Shown one piece after another: positions 1 to 6,419 of a stretch of 10,182 nt of DNA. Source of the DNA: PSLL01 sp964389705 (GTDB lineage: Bacteria > Desulfobacterota_D > UBA1144 > Nemesobacterales > CSP1-2); contig CAYMEO010000087.1 of the NCBI GenBank assembly GCA_964389705.1, positions 1 to 10,182 on the forward strand. Direction: 5' to 3'. The notes under the pieces are model-generated. The model was not told the origin of the DNA and searched no databases. It saw only the letters and a program-made list of their open reading frames with translations. A program made the translations under genes and the position numbers. The first letter of the stretch is position 1. Each line of letters begins with the position of its first letter.

Positions 1-31
1 TAATTAATTAAATATTAAATTAATAAACTCT

Positions 32-39
32 AAGGAGGT
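32..39 (+). promoter_or_regulatory. Strong Shine-Dalgarno for the small exported protein
   Basis: AAGGAGGT matches the anti-Shine-Dalgarno complement over 8 bases and is 7 nt before the ATG at 47. It is the best ribosome site in the window. The upstream 30 bases are almost pure A/T, which could include promoter sequence, but I cannot define hexamers with confidence. Confidence 0.85.
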
Positions 40-46
40 AACACAA

Positions 47-328
47 ATGAAGAGGTTAATCACCATCACAACACTGGGTTTAGCCATTGGCTTTTCGTCA
101 CTCTCCTTCGCTCTCGATAACTACAATGTATTTGGTGTCCAGATTCCATTAGTTAGAAGCGAAGTTAGGAACGAGACAAAGGGTGGAGATGTAGAGAGAG
201 ATTATATGAGCTTCTACATCACCCCAAAAACAGTAAATGTAGGCGCTCCACTAAAGGCAGATCAGAAAACAGACGATGAATATATCTCGGTGTTTGGCGT
301 TCAGGTTCCGCGCAATCCTGGATCATAA
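47..328 (+). CDS. Small exported protein with duplicated VFGVQ(I/V)P motif
   Basis: I do not recognise this 93-residue protein. The start is well supported: a near-perfect Shine-Dalgarno AAGGAGGT (32-39) lies 7 nt before the ATG. Residues 1-22 look like a Sec signal peptide: basic MKR, a hydrophobic core, then a likely cut after SFA, leaving about 71 mature residues. The mature part has no cysteine and no further membrane segment. It is polar and charged, with a VFGVQIP motif near its start (residues 28-34) and a near copy, VFGVQVP, near its end (82-88), each preceded by an acidic/aromatic stretch (LDNYN, DDEYIS). It is followed at once by a terminator-like hairpin, so it is probably a single-gene unit. 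Periplasmic or secreted location is inferred; function is unknown. The strong ribosome site and clean signal peptide argue for a real expressed gene. Confidence 0.8.
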   Translation: MKRLITITTLGLAIGFSSLSFALDNYNVFGVQIPLVRSEVRNETKGGDVERDYMSFYITPKTVNVGAPLKADQKTDDEYISVFGVQVPRNPGS

Positions 329-345
329 GTGGGCTCAAAATTTAG

Positions 346-379
346 GAGAAGTCCGGTCATAATGATCGCCGGGCTTCTC
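346..379 (+). terminator. Intrinsic-terminator-like hairpin after the small exported protein
   Basis: GAGAAGTCCGG (346-356) pairs with CCGGGCTTCTC (369-379) over 11 base pairs with a single G-T pair, around a 12-nt loop that can partly fold on itself (TCAT/ATGA). It begins 17 nt after the stop codon. The following tail is only moderately T-rich (TTGTAATATAAT), so termination strength is uncertain, but stem quality and position fit a Rho-independent terminator that insulates the next gene. Confidence 0.7.
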
Positions 380-385
380 TTGTAA

Positions 386-391
386 TATAAT
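386..391 (+). promoter_or_regulatory. Candidate -10 box for the ArsR/SdpR-like gene
   Basis: TATAAT lies just after the terminator hairpin and about 45 nt before the preferred start codon at 436. No convincing -35 hexamer is found at 16-18 bp spacing, where the sequence is the hairpin's own right arm. This is an AT-rich stretch, so a chance match is quite possible. Confidence 0.3.
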
Positions 392-435
392 ATGAGATAA
401 AATAAATAAAAAACCATTAAACAGAAGTGATAGAT

Positions 436-696
436 ATGGGCTGTTGTTACAAAGCTATTGCTGATGAGACAAGGAGAAAGATACTTGAACTTTTGAGCAA
501 AGGTAGGGCAACCGCAGGAGAGATAGGAAGTAATTTCAACATATCCAACCCTGCCATATCTAATCATCTTAAAATCCTAAAAGAGGCTAATCTTGTTAAT
601 GAACATAAGGTAAGCCAGAACCGAATTTATTCCCTTAACAGAAAGCAGATTAAAGAGATGATAAACTTTCTAAAAATGCTATCTAGAGAAAGATAG
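436..696 (+). CDS. ArsR-superfamily (SdpR-like) winged-helix regulator
   Basis: This is a compact DNA-binding repressor of the ArsR superfamily, 86 residues from the ATG at 436. A GTG at 427 would add three residues, but GAAGTG (424-429) sits 6 nt before the ATG and looks like its ribosome site, so the ATG is preferred. The order of elements is typical: ADETRRKILELL helix near residues 9-20, a helix-turn-helix with ISNPAISNHLKIL (about 36-48), then a charged wing ending in NRIYSLN, and a C-terminal dimer helix. Length and sequence resemble Bacillus SdpR more than metal sensors, because the ELCVC-type metal site of ArsR is absent. Two adjacent cysteines (3 and 4) are the only ones and might be redox- or metal-sensitive, which is speculation. 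It converges on the Ppx/GppA gene with 4 nt between stop codons. Its target is not evident; autoregulation is common in the family. Confidence 0.85.
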   Translation: MGCCYKAIADETRRKILELLSKGRATAGEIGSNFNISNPAISNHLKILKEANLVNEHKVSQNRIYSLNRKQIKEMINFLKMLSRER

Positions 697-700
697 ACAA

Positions 701-1624
701 CTATAGACTTATAATACTATAAGCCACACCCTCGAGAAGACCACCATCGCTTACAACAATCTCATCTTTAGAGAATCTTTCCATAGTCTTAATGACAATT
801 AATGCACCTGGAATAATCACGTCTTCTCTGCCCTTTTCGAGTCCTTTAATCCTAAGCCTTTCCTCAGCAGGGATCCCGGTCAGCGTATTAAACATATTTA
901 GCACTACATTCTTTTTCAGAATAAACCCATTGACCAGATTAGGATTATATCTTTCCAAACCGAGTTCAATTGCCGCAAGTGTAGTAGGGGTTCCGGCAGT
1001 TCCAACTAATGTCAGGTTGTCATTAGGGATTTTGGATGCCCATGATAATTCAGAGGATAAAACATCCCAAATTTCTCTAGAAATCGCACCGACATCCAAT
1101 TCAGATGGTATATCGCTCTTTAAAAATCCCTCTGTAAGATGAACAACCCCGAGATTTGTACTTCTAATATCTAGAATCTCGCCCTGCTCTACAAGCACAT
1201 ATTCGGTGCTTCCACCGCCAACATCAAAAATCACACTGTATCTGGAATTGACAGAGACGGATTTTAGAACGCCCTTTACAGTAAGCCTTGCCTCTTCTTC
1301 CCCTGAGATTACATCGACTCTGATTCCAGTTTCCCCTTGGACTCTCTCTAAGAACTCGTAGCCATTTATGGATTCTCTAACCACGCTTGTAGCTACGGCT
1401 CTTACTTTTTCTACTCTATAATCTTTGAGAATACCGGCAAATCCTCGGAGAACCCCGACTGCTCTATCCGCTGAATCCTCAGGAATCCTCTTTTCTTTGA
1501 TGAATCCCCCACCGAGCCTTGTAATTACTCGGTCAATATAGAGCCTTTTAAACTCTTTATCTTTGACCTCACCAACCAGTATTCTAAATGTATTTGTACC
1601 TATATCTATTGAGGCTATACGCAT
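701..1624 (-). CDS. ppx: Ppx/GppA family phosphatase (exopolyphosphatase / pppGpp hydrolase)
   Basis: This 307-residue protein belongs to the ASKHA-fold Ppx/GppA family, which removes terminal phosphate from polyphosphate or converts pppGpp to ppGpp in the cytoplasm. Visible motifs are the first phosphate loop DIGTNTFR (7-14), the ISGEEEA segment with the catalytic glutamate region (106-112), the second phosphate loop FDVGGGSTE (133-141), the VGTAGTPTTLAA motif (207-218), and a C-terminal VSDGGLLEG (291-299). It is the short form, with the two actin-like domains only and no C-terminal HD-type extension. I cannot tell exopolyphosphatase from GppA activity by sequence alone. The ATG has no obvious Shine-Dalgarno. 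It lies 89 nt downstream of aceF on the same strand and could be read through from the PDH operon or have its own promoter. Confidence 0.93.
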   Translation of the reverse strand: MRIASIDIGTNTFRILVGEVKDKEFKRLYIDRVITRLGGGFIKEKRIPEDSADRAVGVLRGFAGILKDYRVEKVRAVATSVVRESINGYEFLERVQGETGIRVDVISGEEEARLTVKGVLKSVSVNSRYSVIFDVGGGSTEYVLVEQGEILDIRSTNLGVVHLTEGFLKSDIPSELDVGAISREIWDVLSSELSWASKIPNDNLTLVGTAGTPTTLAAIELGLERYNPNLVNGFILKKNVVLNMFNTLTGIPAEERLRIKGLEKGREDVIIPGALIVIKTMERFSKDEIVVSDGGLLEGVAYSIISL

Positions 1625-1644
1625 AAAAATAAATCAGGACGTAT

Positions 1645-1675
1645 GATGCAACAATAGTACTTTGTATCCTGCATC
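1645..1675 (-). other. Imperfect inverted repeat between aceF and ppx
   Basis: GATGCA (1645-1650) and TGCATC (1670-1675) are perfect inverted arms. Inside them ACAA (1651-1654) can pair with TTGT (1662-1665), giving a bulged stem around TAGTACT. It lies in the 89-nt gap and about 20 nt before the ppx start in the direction of transcription. There is no U-run directly after it, so it is not a classical terminator. It may be an operator, a processing hairpin or chance. Confidence 0.3.
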
Positions 1676-1713
1676 TTGCTTCATTCTTGTCTATCTGCAG
1701 CTAAATTACTTTT

Positions 1714-3105
1714 TCATCCCTCCAGGATGAGTCTAAAGGGCTGCTCAATCGCCTCGACTATCCAGCGCAGAAACCGCACCCCATCGGCTCCATCAATCAC
1801 ACGATGGTCATAAGAGAGGGATAGTGGCAGCATAAGACGCGGCCCAAATTGCCCATCGGCAAAGACCGGTTCAATCTTCGAACGAGATATGCCAAGAACA
1901 GCAACCTCCGGCCAATATATGATCGGCGAGAAATACGTGCCGCCTATACCTCCTAGATTACTTATCGTGAACGTGCCTCCCTTCATCTCTTCAACCGTAA
2001 GCCTCCTGTTTCTCGCCCTTTCCGATACCTGTGCAAGCTCAACAGACAGTTCAACAATATTTTTCTTATCTACATCCCGTATGACCGGAATCAAAAGCCC
2101 CCGCTCTGTATCTACCGCTACTCTGATATGATAGTACTTTTTATAGATAATCTCGTTGTTGGCAATGTCTACACTCGCATTAAATTTGGGAAAGACCTTG
2201 AGTGCGGAGGCAACCACTTTGAGGAGAATAGATGTGACAGTCAGCTTTCCACCCGCCTCTTCCACCTTTTTTCCAAAACTCTTACGCAACTCCTCCAAAC
2301 CAGTAATGTCGGCTTTATCGTGCTGTGTCACATGAGGAATAGACATCCACGAAAATCCTACACTCTCAGCAGTCTTGCGACGCACATTTGTCATAGGCTC
2401 GCGCTCTATTTCTCCCCATTTAGTAAAATCCGGAAGCGTTGGTATATTGGGCGCTGACAGAGGATGTGTTTCAGGCTTTGATTCCATCCCTCTTGTGATG
2501 ACATATCGAACATAGTTCTTTACATCATCTTCAGAAATTCGTCCTCCCGGACCTGAGCCCGGAACCTGATTAATATCAATCCCGAGCTCACGCGCCAGCC
2601 TACGAACAGATGGCGCAGCCGGGGCCAACTCACGCGGCGCCTCAGACCCAGCAGCCTTAGGTTTGTGACTAAATTCAACAACCTCACCCTCCTGTTCTTT
2701 GAGAATATGACTCTCAGCAGACTCTCTTTTTCTTTCCTCTTTTTCGGCCTCTATCTCCTTCTCATCAATCGACTCCCCTTTTTTAGTTTTAGGCTCAGCT
2801 ACCTTTCGTTTTTCTTCTTTTATTTTAACCTCGGCATCTTCTACAGTCTTCTTTTCTTTTCCGTCGGCCCCCTCATCAATACTCATAAGCAATTGCCCCA
2901 CCTTGATCGTCTGACCCGCCTTTACATGTATTGCCTTAACTACCCCACTGACCGGAGCGGGAACCTCGATTGTGGCCTTGTCTGTTTCAACCTCCATTAC
3001 CGGCTGGTCTTGAGCAACAACATCTCCTACAGATACCAAAACACTTATCACATCTCCCGATTCAATATCCTCACCGAGTTCAGGGAGCTTAAATTCAGTT
3101 ACCAC
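1714..3105 (-). CDS. aceF: Dihydrolipoamide acetyltransferase, E2 of pyruvate dehydrogenase
   Basis: E2 core of the PDH complex: it carries the lipoyl arm and moves the acetyl group to CoA. From the preferred GTG start it is 463 residues. Domains: one lipoyl domain (1-80) with the lipoylated lysine 43 in VETDKATIEVP; a very charged Glu/Lys-rich linker (about 80-157); a peripheral-subunit-binding domain (about 163-200, SVRRLARELG and GSGPGGRIS); an Ala/Pro-poor linker; and the catalytic domain (about 228-463) ending in the active-site motif DHRVIDG with His434 and Asp438. An ATG at 3129 would add eight residues, but AGGAGGG (3121-3115, minus strand) lies inside that extension 9 nt before the GTG at 3105, and the GTG gives the usual family N terminus MVTEFKLPELGE. 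It has one lipoyl domain, fewer than the three of E. coli. It follows the DUF2845-like gene by 37 nt in the aceE operon. Confidence 0.95.
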   Translation of the reverse strand: MVTEFKLPELGEDIESGDVISVLVSVGDVVAQDQPVMEVETDKATIEVPAPVSGVVKAIHVKAGQTIKVGQLLMSIDEGADGKEKKTVEDAEVKIKEEKRKVAEPKTKKGESIDEKEIEAEKEERKRESAESHILKEQEGEVVEFSHKPKAAGSEAPRELAPAAPSVRRLARELGIDINQVPGSGPGGRISEDDVKNYVRYVITRGMESKPETHPLSAPNIPTLPDFTKWGEIEREPMTNVRRKTAESVGFSWMSIPHVTQHDKADITGLEELRKSFGKKVEEAGGKLTVTSILLKVVASALKVFPKFNASVDIANNEIIYKKYYHIRVAVDTERGLLIPVIRDVDKKNIVELSVELAQVSERARNRRLTVEEMKGGTFTISNLGGIGGTYFSPIIYWPEVAVLGISRSKIEPVFADGQFGPRLMLPLSLSYDHRVIDGADGVRFLRWIVEAIEQPFRLILEG

Positions 3106-3114
3106 AGATAAAAT

Positions 3115-3121
3115 CCCTCCT
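3115..3121 (-). promoter_or_regulatory. Shine-Dalgarno that decides the aceF start (GTG 3105)
   Basis: On the minus strand AGGAGGG lies 9 nt before GTG 3105. The upstream ATG at 3129 has no comparable site (its leader ends GGGCTAATTA). The site would be inside the coding region if the ATG were used, which supports the shorter protein. Confidence 0.75.
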
Positions 3122-3142
3122 GTAGACATTAATTAGCCCAAA

Positions 3143-3433
3143 CTATCTGGCAATAATTGATTCCTCTTTTACCAATATACCACCCTCAATAGTCAGAACC
3201 TTGTACCATCCGTTTATTGGTCCATAAACCCACCTCTCAATCACCTTTTCTATTCTTTGATCCGGTGTTAAGGTATATCCTATTAACTCCCTTGAAATAG
3301 GCTCACCGCATCTACTCAGAATTAGAAAACTAGGATCGCCTTTTGAAACAAATTTTTGGCCACATGTGAATGCAGAAGTGTTATCTACAATCGAAAATAG
3401 AAAAATTGCCATTAGCCAAAACGCTCTTTTCAT
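3143..3433 (-). CDS. Small exported DUF2845-like protein within the PDH operon
   Basis: A 96-residue protein from the preferred ATG at 3433. An earlier ATG at 3463, 5 nt after the aceE stop, would add ten residues (MNLAVNVGMI) in front of the signal peptide and has no ribosome site, whereas GGGG lies 6 nt before the ATG at 3433. Residues 1-21 are a clear Sec signal peptide: MKR, a hydrophobic core AFWLMAIFLFSIV, and a likely cut after NTSA. The mature part starts FTCGQKFVSKGD, then has a second cysteine in RCGEP (42), and later IERWVYGP and a C-terminal GGILVKEE strand. The Cys-Gly / Gly-Asp / CGEP / WxYG pattern fits DUF2845, a family of small secreted proteins of unknown function, as I recall it. 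The two cysteines could form a disulfide in the periplasm. Its place between the cytosolic E1 and E2 genes is unexpected; no direct PDH role can be claimed. Confidence 0.75.
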   Translation of the reverse strand: MKRAFWLMAIFLFSIVDNTSAFTCGQKFVSKGDPSFLILSRCGEPISRELIGYTLTPDQRIEKVIERWVYGPINGWYKVLTIEGGILVKEESIIAR

Positions 3434-3468
3434 TATCATCCCCACATTCACAGCTAAATTCATCTTTT

Positions 3469-6147
3469 TTATGAAATCATCGGATTCGCTTTATCGGGGT
3501 TAATATCCAGATCTTTTATAGCCCTTTCAACGATCTTTGGTTTGACTTCTCCTTCACGTGCAAGGGCGGCTAATGTTGCCAGGGTGATAAACCTCGAATC
3601 AACTTCGAAAAAGTCCCGAAGTGCCCGCCGCGTGTCGCTTCTGCCAAATCCGTCTGTTCCCAGGGATACAAGAGGCCTAGGAAGCCACTGAGATACAGTA
3701 TTAGGAAGAGCCTTAACATAATCGGAAGCCGCCACAAACACTCCTGGCGCATCCTTAACGCACTGAGTAATATATGGAACCTTGAGTGGTCCAGAAGGGT
3801 GAAGCATATTCCAGCGCTCAGCCTCAAGCCCATCGCGATAGAGTTCCTTGTAGCTTGTCACACTCCATACATCCGCAGCAACACCGTATCTTTCCTCTAG
3901 GATCCTCTGAGCCTTCAGAGCCTCATTTAGAATCGTGCCGCTGCCAAAGAGTTGTGCATGGAGTTTTGCATCCTTATTTTCTGAAGCCCTGAATCTATAC
4001 ATCCCTCTAATAATACCCTCCCTTACACCCTCAGGCATGGGTGGATGGGCATAGGTCTCGTTCATAACAGTCAGATAATAAAATACATCTTCCTGTTTCT
4101 CATACATACGCCGAATACCATCCCGAATAATGACGGCTAATTCATAAGCATAGGCTGGGTCATACGCCTTGAGATTAGGAACCGGATAGGCCAAAAGATG
4201 GCTGTTTCCGTCCTGATGCTGAAGACCCTCGCCTGCAAGTGTCGTCCGACCGGAGGTTCCCCCAATTAGAAACCCCCGACAACGCGAATCGCCAGCAGCC
4301 CATATAAGATCGCCGATTCTCTGAAAACCAAACATGGAATAAAATGCAAAGAACGGTATCATGTTTATGCCGTGCGTAGCATAAGCCGTTCCGGCTGCGA
4401 TAAACGAGGACATTGAACCCGCTTCCGTAATCCCCTCTTCAAGGATTTGCCCGTCTCTGGCCTCTTTGTAATAGAGAAGCGTTTCCCTATCAACCGGGTC
4501 ATAGAGCTGTCCGGGGTGAGAATAAATCCCGACCTGACGGAATAAAGCATCCATACCAAATGTTCGCGCCTCATCTGGAATTATAGGAACAATAAATCTT
4601 CCAATCTCTTTATCTCTAAGGAGCCTCGAGAGCAATCGCACAAAGACCATAGTTGTAGATGCCTCCCGACCATCAGAGCCTTTATAGAATTCCTCAAATA
4701 TCTCCTCCGACGGAGGCTTGAGGGGTTCACATTCGACTCTACGACTGGGAACATAACCGCCCAGTTCTTGCCTTCGCGCATGAAGATACTTCATTTCTGG
4801 GCTATTATCCGGAGGCTTATAAAATGGGGCTTCGGCGACATCTTCATCGGCAATAGGGATGCCAAATCGCGTACGAAATTCACGCAACTCCTCCTCATTT
4901 AATTTTTTCTGCTGATGTGTGATGTTTCTGCCTTCTCCGGCCTCGCCCAATCCGTATCCCTTGATAGTCTTAGCAAGGATGACCGTAGGCGAACCTCTGT
5001 GTTCAACCGCAGCCTTGTATGCGGCGTAGACCTTTTCCGGATCATGCCCACCGCGTCTCAGTCTTTGGATCTGCTCATCGGATAGATGCTTTACCATCTC
5101 TAACAGACGCGGATCCGTACCAAAGAAGTGCTCGCGTATATACCTACCGGATTCAACAACGTACTTCTGATACTGCCCGTCAACGACCTCATCCATACGC
5201 TTGACCAGGATATTGTCGTGATCCTTGGCAAGAAGTGGATCCCAATCACTGCCCCATATAACCTTTATCACATTCCATCCTGCACCGCGAAAGATGGCTT
5301 CGAGTTCTTGTATGATCTTGCCGTTTCCGCGCACAGGTCCATCCAATCTCTGAAGATTGCAATTGATAACGAAAATCAGATTGTCCAGTTGTTCGCGTGA
5401 TGCCAGTGTAATGGCCCCTAGTGTCTCTGGCTCATCCGTCTCTCCGTCTCCTAAGAATGCCCAGACCTTGGCATCAGAAGGCCCCTTAAGTCCCCGGTCT
5501 TCGAGATAGCGATTGAATCGTGCCTGATAGATTGCCATGATTGGACTCAGACCCATAGATACAGTGGGAAATTCCCAGAAGTTAGGCATAAGCCAGGGGT
5601 GCGGATATGATGAAAGCCCGCCTCCGGGCTGTAGCTCACGACGGAAGTTCTCTAACTGCTCTTTAGTCAGACGGCCTTCAAGAAAGGCACGCGCATAAAT
5701 CCCAGGGGCGGCATGGCCTTGAAAGTATATGATATCTCCCTCGTGGTTCTTGGTCTTTGCACGGAGAAAGTGATTGAATGCGACCTCAAACAATGTCGCA
5801 GCCGATGCATATGTTGATATATGCCCTCCAATCCCCTCTTCCATACGGTTTGCCCTCACGACCATTGCCATAGCATTCCATCGAATGATACTCCTTATGC
5901 GTCTCTCGATCTCGCGACTTCCTGGATAAGGCGGTTCTTCTTCAGCCGGAATAGTATTGATGTAGGGCGTATTAGCAGTAAAAGGCAATCTAACACCGGC
6001 TTTCTGGGCATGGATTTGGAGTTGCCTAAGGAGGCGCTTGACCCGCTCGTGGCCACCTGTCTGTAACACATAGTCTAAGGATTCAAGCCACTCTTGGGTT
6101 TCTAAGGCTTCGAGTTCGGAAGTTTCTTTATCTGCTATGCTGCTCAT
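3469..6147 (-). CDS. aceE: Pyruvate dehydrogenase E1 component, homodimeric AceE type
   Basis: Thiamin-diphosphate enzyme that decarboxylates pyruvate and acetylates the E2 lipoyl group. At 892 residues it matches the roughly 890-residue homodimeric AceE family rather than the split alpha/beta type. Motifs in order: an N-terminal region likely to contact E2 (1-70); GHISTYASAATLFEVAFNHF (108-127); FQGHAAPGIYARAFLEGR (142-159) with an active-site histidine; the TPP-Mg signature GDGETDEPE (233-241) ending in NCN (262-264); and in the C-terminal half ITEAGSMSSF, the FYSMFGFQRIGDL segment and GGTSGRTTLAGEGLQHQDG. All look intact. GAGGAG on the minus strand, about 10 nt before the ATG, is a plausible ribosome site. 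It is the first gene of the minus-strand operon, preceded by a 272-bp divergent region; it ends 35 nt before the DUF2845-like start. Confidence 0.97.
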   Translation of the reverse strand: MSSIADKETSELEALETQEWLESLDYVLQTGGHERVKRLLRQLQIHAQKAGVRLPFTANTPYINTIPAEEEPPYPGSREIERRIRSIIRWNAMAMVVRANRMEEGIGGHISTYASAATLFEVAFNHFLRAKTKNHEGDIIYFQGHAAPGIYARAFLEGRLTKEQLENFRRELQPGGGLSSYPHPWLMPNFWEFPTVSMGLSPIMAIYQARFNRYLEDRGLKGPSDAKVWAFLGDGETDEPETLGAITLASREQLDNLIFVINCNLQRLDGPVRGNGKIIQELEAIFRGAGWNVIKVIWGSDWDPLLAKDHDNILVKRMDEVVDGQYQKYVVESGRYIREHFFGTDPRLLEMVKHLSDEQIQRLRRGGHDPEKVYAAYKAAVEHRGSPTVILAKTIKGYGLGEAGEGRNITHQQKKLNEEELREFRTRFGIPIADEDVAEAPFYKPPDNSPEMKYLHARRQELGGYVPSRRVECEPLKPPSEEIFEEFYKGSDGREASTTMVFVRLLSRLLRDKEIGRFIVPIIPDEARTFGMDALFRQVGIYSHPGQLYDPVDRETLLYYKEARDGQILEEGITEAGSMSSFIAAGTAYATHGINMIPFFAFYSMFGFQRIGDLIWAAGDSRCRGFLIGGTSGRTTLAGEGLQHQDGNSHLLAYPVPNLKAYDPAYAYELAVIIRDGIRRMYEKQEDVFYYLTVMNETYAHPPMPEGVREGIIRGMYRFRASENKDAKLHAQLFGSGTILNEALKAQRILEERYGVAADVWSVTSYKELYRDGLEAERWNMLHPSGPLKVPYITQCVKDAPGVFVAASDYVKALPNTVSQWLPRPLVSLGTDGFGRSDTRRALRDFFEVDSRFITLATLAALAREGEVKPKIVERAIKDLDINPDKANPMIS

Positions 6148-6269
6148 ATCAAACCTGCTCCTCTAAACACATCACTTGCAATTACGATGCAGATAGGAAA
6201 ATAGGAGCTCAGACAATCTCTGCCGTTTTAATGAAGAAACGCCTCTAAAATTAAAGAACGTCAACAGAA

Positions 6270-6298
6270 ATTTTACAGTGCTGATGTTGATTAAGCAA
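6270..6298 (-). promoter_or_regulatory. Candidate aceE promoter
   Basis: On the minus strand TTGCTT (6298-6293) is followed after exactly 17 bp by TAAAAT (6275-6270), five of six to the -10 consensus, with TG directly before it. The -35 matches only in TTG. Transcription would begin near 6263, giving a leader of about 115 nt before aceE. Confidence 0.4.
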
Positions 6299-6318
6299 GG
6301 TTATATGTAGGGCAAAAC

Positions 6319-6349
6319 CCATATCTATCCTCTTCTTTTCTCCATATCT
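6319..6349. repeat. Direct repeat CCATATCT in the divergent promoter region
   Basis: CCATATCTAT (6319-6328) and CCATATCTGT (6342-6351) share 9 of 10 bases at a 23-bp step, about two helical turns. They lie between the two candidate promoters. They could be two half-sites for a regulator acting on both transcripts; the short length means chance is not excluded. Confidence 0.35.
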
Positions 6350-6356
6350 GTTGAGA

Positions 6357-6366
6357 GATATATATC
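6357..6366. promoter_or_regulatory. AT-rich palindrome GATATATATC upstream of lpdA
   Basis: A perfect 10-bp palindrome centred about 58 bp before the predicted lpdA transcription start. The position would suit an upstream-binding activator, but simple AT alternation makes chance likely. Confidence 0.25.
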
Positions 6367-6405
6367 ATAGTAACCAAAATTCAGGCAACAATCCTCCAAT
6401 TTGTG

Positions 6406-6411
6406 TATAAT
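6406..6411 (+). promoter_or_regulatory. lpdA -10 box, implying a leaderless mRNA
   Basis: A perfect TATAAT is separated from the lpdA ATG at 6420 by 8 nt. Transcription normally begins 6-8 nt after the -10 box, so the RNA would start at or within about two bases of the ATG. No Shine-Dalgarno is present; the only purine-rich spot upstream does not match one. The -35 position (around 6383-6388, AGGCAA) is poor, which might mean activator dependence. Confidence 0.55.
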
Positions 6412-6419
6412 AAACTGTT

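Larger units (their letters stand above)
6148..6419. promoter_or_regulatory. Divergent aceE / lpdA regulatory region
   Basis: This 272-bp region between two divergently transcribed PDH units holds no credible gene. It contains a candidate aceE promoter, a candidate lpdA -10 box, an imperfect inverted repeat GCCGTTT/AAACGCC (6222-6243, one mismatch), a direct repeat CCATATCT, and the palindrome GATATATATC; the stronger ones are listed separately. A shared control region would let one regulator set E1-E2 and E3-LipB levels together. No match to the full Escherichia PdhR operator is visible. Confidence 0.6.

Noticed and set aside
708..723. Inverted repeat CTTATA-ATAC-TATAAG at the 3' end of ppx as a bidirectional terminator
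   Set aside because: The six-pair stem is all weak A-T pairs apart from one G-C, it lies inside the ppx coding end, and it has no T-run on either side.
2665..3111. A 148-residue plus-strand open frame opposite the start of aceF
   Set aside because: It is the antisense of the Glu/Lys-rich linker and lipoyl domain, which gives a Phe/Leu-rich reading by composition. The minus-strand E2 motifs are unambiguous.
6252..6266. TTGACG on the minus strand as the aceE -35 box
   Set aside because: It is a good -35 match, but no acceptable -10 hexamer occurs at 16-18 bp downstream (CGTTTC region).
6371..6380. ACCAAAAT near lpdA as a PdhR operator
   Set aside because: Only one half of the TTGGT-N3-ACCAA pattern is present; the expected second half is missing.
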